From an uncultured Planctomycetaceae bacterium (GTDB lineage: Bacteria > Planctomycetota > Planctomycetia > Pirellulales > UBA1268), in assembly GCA_937900985.1 (NCBI GenBank), contig CALCGM010000068.1, forward strand, positions 1 through 8,619: DNA of 8,619 nucleotides, given 5' to 3'. Both the position numbers and the translations under genes were made by a program. Positions 5,719 to 8,619 of the stretch are shown here, in pieces (positions within the stretch are counted from its first letter, which is position 1; every line of letters begins with the position of its first letter). The notes under the pieces are model-generated. The model was not told where the DNA came from, made no database searches, and saw only the letters and a program-made list of their open reading frames with translations.

Positions 5719-6684
5719 CTAGGGCTTGGGCAGCTGAGTGCGGAAGGCGTCAGGAACCTGCTCCCAGTCGTCGGCGGTGTTGAGCGGGCCGGAGAAGATC
5801 TCTTCGCCGGCTTTGTCCTGGATGGTGACCGTCCGGTTGCCATTGCTGTCGGTGATCGTGATCGTGCCACGGTCGGTGGCCATCACGGTGGAGCTCTGCA
5901 CCGAGACGTTGGCCTGCATCGCACCGCCGTCGCCGCCAAACAGCTGGAAGCCCCCTTCCGGAAGCTGCTTGAGCAGGTCCTGAACCTGGGGCGGCAGATT
6001 GGGAATCCCGGGAAGGCTGGGGATCGCCGGCTCCGGCTGTGGAGTGTCGTCCGTCGCGTCGTCGCTTGTCGCGGCTGCTTTCTTCGGTGCGGCCGCCGCG
6101 GCCGCCGTTCCCATCAGCCGAACCTTGACCACCTTGCGACGGCCCTGCCGCAGAAGCGTGATCGCGACAGGGCCACTGGTGTCGACAGCGTTGACAAGCG
6201 CCACGAGCTGTTCACCGCTGACGAGCTTCTGGTCATCAAACTTCAGCAGGATGTCGAACGGCTCAAGCCCCGCCTTGGCGGCAGGGCTGCCCGGTGCCAC
6301 CTCCTGCACCATCACGCCGAAGCCGGCGGGCAGGTCAGCGGCATCGATCTGGGCTCGGACCGCGTCGGGCACCTTCGCCAACGCGATCCCCAGCCGCATG
6401 CCCTCTGCGGGTTGGGCAGCCAACGCTTCTGCTGGATCAGACGTGCCTGGCTTCACCAGCACCCGCAGCGGGTTGCCCCCTTGCGGGACCTCAATGACCT
6501 GCACGTCGATCTGCGGCGGAGCAGCCGCCACCCGTGGACGGACGGCCCGGGCGGTCGTGGCAGGCTCAGAGGTATCGGCGGCAGTCGCCGGCGGGCAGCT
6601 GATGGCGACCATTCCCACGGCGGCCACCACGAACGTCAGACTTCTTTTGAGACAGGCCTTCGCGGCATCGTTGGCAGGCTTCAT
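5719..6684 (-). CDS. Secreted stand-alone PDZ domain protein
   Basis: From ATG 6684 the product is 321 aa. Residues 1-36 form a Sec signal peptide: Lys/Arg-containing start, core FVVAAVGMVAI, likely cleavage after ATAA. An Ala/Pro-rich stretch leads to a PDZ domain at about 96-190, with GFGVMVQEVAPGSPAAKAGL (121-140) and FDILLKFDDQKLVSGEQL (143-160), of the HtrA/DegQ kind. No trypsin-like protease domain or GNSGG-type serine motif is present, so it is not an HtrA protease. An Ala/Lys/Asp linker (about 194-215) and a Pro/Leu segment precede a C-terminal beta-rich part (268-300, TITITDSNGNRTVTIQDKAG) that I do not recognise. It probably binds protein termini outside the cytoplasm as an adaptor or scaffold. 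The frame opens at 6738; ATG 6684 is chosen for its signal peptide and ribosome site. Confidence 0.85.
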   Translation of the reverse strand: MKPANDAAKACLKRSLTFVVAAVGMVAISCPPATAADTSEPATTARAVRPRVAAAPPQIDVQVIEVPQGGNPLRVLVKPGTSDPAEALAAQPAEGMRLGIALAKVPDAVRAQIDAADLPAGFGVMVQEVAPGSPAAKAGLEPFDILLKFDDQKLVSGEQLVALVNAVDTSGPVAITLLRQGRRKVVKVRLMGTAAAAAAPKKAAATSDDATDDTPQPEPAIPSLPGIPNLPPQVQDLLKQLPEGGFQLFGGDGGAMQANVSVQSSTVMATDRGTITITDSNGNRTVTIQDKAGEEIFSGPLNTADDWEQVPDAFRTQLPKP

Positions 6685-6692
6685 CGCTTCCG

Positions 6693-6698
6693 CTCCCC
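6693..6698 (-). promoter_or_regulatory. Ribosome binding site deciding the PDZ gene start
   Basis: On the minus strand this reads GGGGAG, 8 nt before the ATG at 6684. It is a good Shine-Dalgarno and supports that start over the upstream one at 6738, which would put an 18-residue charged stretch before the signal peptide. Confidence 0.65.
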
Positions 6699-6744
6699 AC
6701 AGACGTTGATCGGCTGGCCGGTTTGCTGCCAGCCCCACGTTTCA

Positions 6745-6773
6745 ATTATGGGCTGTAGGCGGCTTTCTGTGCC
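6745..6773 (-). promoter_or_regulatory. Possible promoter of the PDZ gene
   Basis: On the minus strand a -10 CATAAT (five of six matches) lies at 6750-6745. A weak -35 GGCACA (three of six) lies 17 bp upstream at 6773-6768. Transcription would start near 6738, giving a leader of about 54 nt. The local AT-richness supports it, and the poor -35 limits confidence. Confidence 0.4.
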
Positions 6774-6784
6774 AGCTGTCTGTG

Positions 6785-6809
6785 GAAAAAGCCATCCATG
6801 GCCTTTTTT
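6785..6809 (-). terminator. Probable intrinsic terminator of the cheW-cheB transcript
   Basis: On the minus strand an A-run leads into GCCA, loop TGGA, TGGC and then five Ts. With one bulged G the A- and T-runs also pair, lengthening the stem. It lies about 120 nt after the cheB stop and before the PDZ promoter. The plus strand also ends in six Ts, so it could work both ways. The GC core is short, so strength is uncertain. Confidence 0.5.
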
Positions 6810-6826
6810 CACTTGGGCAACATCCA

Positions 6827-6873
6827 GCAACGCCGAGGGTTTTCGGGGTTGCCGATCGCCGCATCCTGCGGCG
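6827..6873. repeat. Two further hairpins in the cheB 3' region
   Basis: The first inverted repeat is GCAAC-G-CCGA (6827-6836) against TCGG-G-GTTGC (6843-6852), with one internal mismatch and a 6-nt loop. The second is a perfect 7-bp stem, CGCCGCA (6857-6863) and TGCGGCG (6867-6873), with a 3-nt loop. Together with the terminator at 6785-6809 they make the cheB 3' region strongly structured. I see no gene here. Confidence 0.4.
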
Positions 6874-6929
6874 GCAGACTCTTTCCACCGTCTGCTCGCG
6901 GGATTTCTGGCCACCGATGCCGCGGGCGG

Positions 6930-8018
6930 TCACGAACCGCGACGCGTGGTCTGCGGGGCTGTCGTGCGGCTCGCTGCAGCGACGATGGCTTCAGCCATCT
7001 TTGGCAGCGGCACGATCCGGTCCACCGCCCCCCGTTCGATGGCGGCTTTGGGCATCCCGTAGACCACGCAGCTCGACTGGTGCTCGGCGAGCGTCGTGCC
7101 GCCAGCCTCGCGAATCATCTGCAGCCCGGCAGCGCCATCGCAGCCCATGCCGGTGAGCAGGGCCGCAACCGTCCGCGGTCCGGTCGTCTCCGCGGCTGAG
7201 CGAAAGAGCACGTCGACGGCCGGCTTGCAGTGGTGCACGGGCGGTGAGTTGACCAGCCGGGCTCGCAGCACGCCTCCGCGGCGGTGCACGGCCAGGTGCC
7301 GGTCGCCAGGGGCCAGCAGGCAGCTGCCGGGCTCAAGAGGCTCGTCATCGCTCGCTTCGCGAACGGTGATCGCCGAGATCGCATCGATCCGCTCGGCAAC
7401 CGACTTCGAGAAGAAGGGGGCGATGTGCTGCACGACCACAATCGGGGGCAGTCCCGGCGGCAGTGACGGGATCAGCTCTCGCAGGGCCGCAATCCCGCCG
7501 GTGGAGGCGCCGATCACAATCAGGTCTCGGGCGCGTGACGTGTCGGCCGCGTGTGCAGGCGGAGCCTGCGTCGCCACGGGGGGGCGGGGAGGGCGGCCCT
7601 TGAGCCAGCTGCCGGCCGCTGCGGCAGCCTTCACGTGATACGCCAGCTTCTCGCCGAGGCTGCCGAGCGACATCGTGCCGTCGGGCTTGGCCAAGACATC
7701 GACGGCGCCCGCCTCCATCGCCTCAACGGCTGCCCGTGAGCCTTCCTGCGCGAGCGAACTGACCACCACCACCGGCAGCGGCCGCTCCTTCATCAGCTTG
7801 CGGAGAAAGGTCAGCCCATCCATGCGGGGCATCTCGAGGTCGAGCGTGAGCACATCGGGATCCAGCCGCGGAATCTTCTCCTCTGCCACCAGCGGATCGC
7901 AGGCTGTGCCCACCACCTCCAGGTCGGGGTCGCGGGCCAGAGCCTGGCTGATCGCCTCACGCACGAGCGCGGAGTCGTCGATGACCAGCACGCGGATCGG
8001 CCGACGTGGCGTGCTCAT
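6930..8018 (-). CDS. cheB: CheB protein-glutamate methylesterase / response regulator
   Basis: CheB removes methyl groups from, and deamidates, chemoreceptor glutamates when phosphorylated by CheA, giving adaptation. The 362-aa product has both domains. The receiver covers about 7-128, with acidic pair Asp14/Asp15, phosphoacceptor Asp60 in DLEMPRMDG, switch Ser87 region and Lys111. A Pro/Ala linker runs about 131-163. The methylesterase covers about 165-350, with the triad Ser172 (GASTGG), His198 (VVQHIAPFFSKS) and Asp294 (GMGCDGAAG). These line up with E. coli Ser164, His190 and Asp286. The length is normal and all catalytic residues are present. The ATG overlaps the cheW stop by four bases (ATGA), and no strong ribosome site precedes it, so translation is probably coupled to cheW. 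No cheR lies in the window. Confidence 0.97.
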   Translation of the reverse strand: MSTPRRPIRVLVIDDSALVREAISQALARDPDLEVVGTACDPLVAEEKIPRLDPDVLTLDLEMPRMDGLTFLRKLMKERPLPVVVVSSLAQEGSRAAVEAMEAGAVDVLAKPDGTMSLGSLGEKLAYHVKAAAAAGSWLKGRPPRPPVATQAPPAHAADTSRARDLIVIGASTGGIAALRELIPSLPPGLPPIVVVQHIAPFFSKSVAERIDAISAITVREASDDEPLEPGSCLLAPGDRHLAVHRRGGVLRARLVNSPPVHHCKPAVDVLFRSAAETTGPRTVAALLTGMGCDGAAGLQMIREAGGTTLAEHQSSCVVYGMPKAAIERGAVDRIVPLPKMAEAIVAAASRTTAPQTTRRGS

Positions 8019-8575
8019 GCGGTGGTGCCCGCTATGTCGGGGCCGGTCGGTGCGGATCCGCTGTCGCTCAGCTCGAGGGCGTCGAGTGGGTCGTTGGCGG
8101 CCACGGTATCGAGATCAATGAGCGTGATCACCCGCTCGGCGGCATGGGCCATGCCCGTGATGAAGCGGACGTCGACAGCGCCGCCGAAGTCGGGCGTGGG
8201 CAGCAGGTCGGCCTCGCCGTAGGTGGCCACTTCCTCAACCCCATCCACCACCACGGCGTAGGGCCGCCGACCGCCGGCCGCGGCGGCCACCTGGGTGACG
8301 ATGATACAGGTGCGGTCGTGGTCTGGTGGGGCGGACAGGCCGAACCGCACCCGCAGATCGATGAGCGGAATCACTCGCCCGCGGAGATTGATCACACCGC
8401 GGATGTGGGGCGGCATCGTGGCCACCGGCGTGATCGGGCAGAGCCGGATGATCTCACGGACCGCCAGCACCGGCACCGCATACCGCTCGCCCGACAGGGT
8501 GAACACGAGATACTTCCCTGCCTGCGGGCTGCCCGCACTCGGCGACCCGCTGACGGGGGCTGCTGCGTTGCTCAT
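8015..8575 (-). CDS. cheW: CheW chemotaxis coupling protein
   Basis: CheW bridges chemoreceptors and the CheA kinase at the cytoplasmic membrane. The 186-aa product has a flexible Ala/Ser/Pro N-terminus (1-19), then the CheW SH3-like fold: KYLVFTLSGERYAVPVLAVREI (21-42 region), HIRGVINLRGRVIPLIDLR (57-75) with the conserved Arg65, VVVDGVEEV (108-116) and FITGMAHAAERVITLIDLD (138-156). The last 30 residues look like an unstructured tail. The family is usually about 150-170 aa, so the extra length lies in the two tails. It starts at ATG 8575 without a clear ribosome site; a stop 16 nt upstream suggests it follows another gene in the operon. It overlaps cheB by four bases. Confidence 0.96.
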   Translation of the reverse strand: MSNAAAPVSGSPSAGSPQAGKYLVFTLSGERYAVPVLAVREIIRLCPITPVATMPPHIRGVINLRGRVIPLIDLRVRFGLSAPPDHDRTCIIVTQVAAAAGGRRPYAVVVDGVEEVATYGEADLLPTPDFGGAVDVRFITGMAHAAERVITLIDLDTVAANDPLDALELSDSGSAPTGPDIAGTTA

Positions 8576-8591
8576 CGTTGCTTCGGCGGGG

Positions 8592-8619
8592 TCAGGCCGC
8601 CGTCTCCGTGCTCCGCCGC
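8592..8619 (-). CDS. Possible 3' end of an upstream chemotaxis-operon gene (partial)
   Basis: On the minus strand an open frame enters from the right edge and ends at TGA (8594-8592), reading RRSTETAA before the stop. It would end 16 nt before cheW. Only eight residues are visible, so the product cannot be named and the frame is a guess. A receptor, cheA or another che gene would fit the context. The end does not resemble the NWETF-type CheR/CheB docking tail. Confidence 0.25.

Noticed and set aside
6756..6778. CTGGCAC on the minus strand as a sigma-54 -24 element
   Set aside because: The matching -12 TTGC element is absent at the required distance, so only half of the motif is present.

Overview
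The window looks like the chromosome of a high-GC planctomycete, probably of the Pirellulales type. This is inferred from gene content, with no database search. The signs are a Ser/Thr kinase with the pre-kinase helical segment and DLG motif common in that phylum, a Tat-exported Gfo/Idh/MocA oxidoreductase beside a Sec-exported ThuA-like protein, a secreted stand-alone PDZ protein, and a short 5S rRNA of about 109 nt.

Layout, left to right. Positions 1-296 (+) hold the last bases of 23S rRNA, a tRNA-free spacer, 5S rRNA and a strong intrinsic terminator. Positions 335-1021 (-) encode a Maf-type nucleotide pyrophosphatase. It is divergent from an RluA-family pseudouridine synthase (1020-1820, +), and both start codons lie inside one CATG. 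A membrane-anchored Ser/Thr protein kinase follows (1885-3393, +), with a perfect hairpin across its stop codon. Next is tRNA-Phe(GAA) (3525-3597, +) behind a consensus -35 element. The Tat-exported oxidoreductase begins about 26 nt after the tRNA with no terminator between them. The ThuA-like protein (4863-5630, +) follows a 171-nt gap with a possible promoter and a 10-bp direct repeat.

The right half reads leftwards. A secreted PDZ protein (5719-6684, -) converges on the ThuA gene across a 10-bp-stem hairpin. A structured gap of about 190 nt separates it from cheB (6930-8018, -), which overlaps cheW (8015-8575, -) by four bases (ATGA). The last few bases may hold the 3' end of another gene of this chemotaxis operon.

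Working together: CheW couples receptors to CheA, and CheB resets receptor methylation; no cheA, cheR or receptor gene is visible here. The oxidoreductase and ThuA-like protein probably act on carbohydrates outside the cytoplasm. Maf and the pseudouridine synthase share a theme of modified nucleotides. I see no phage, transposon, CRISPR array or defence locus. The most interesting items are arrangements of otherwise recognisable genes, not a clearly new system.
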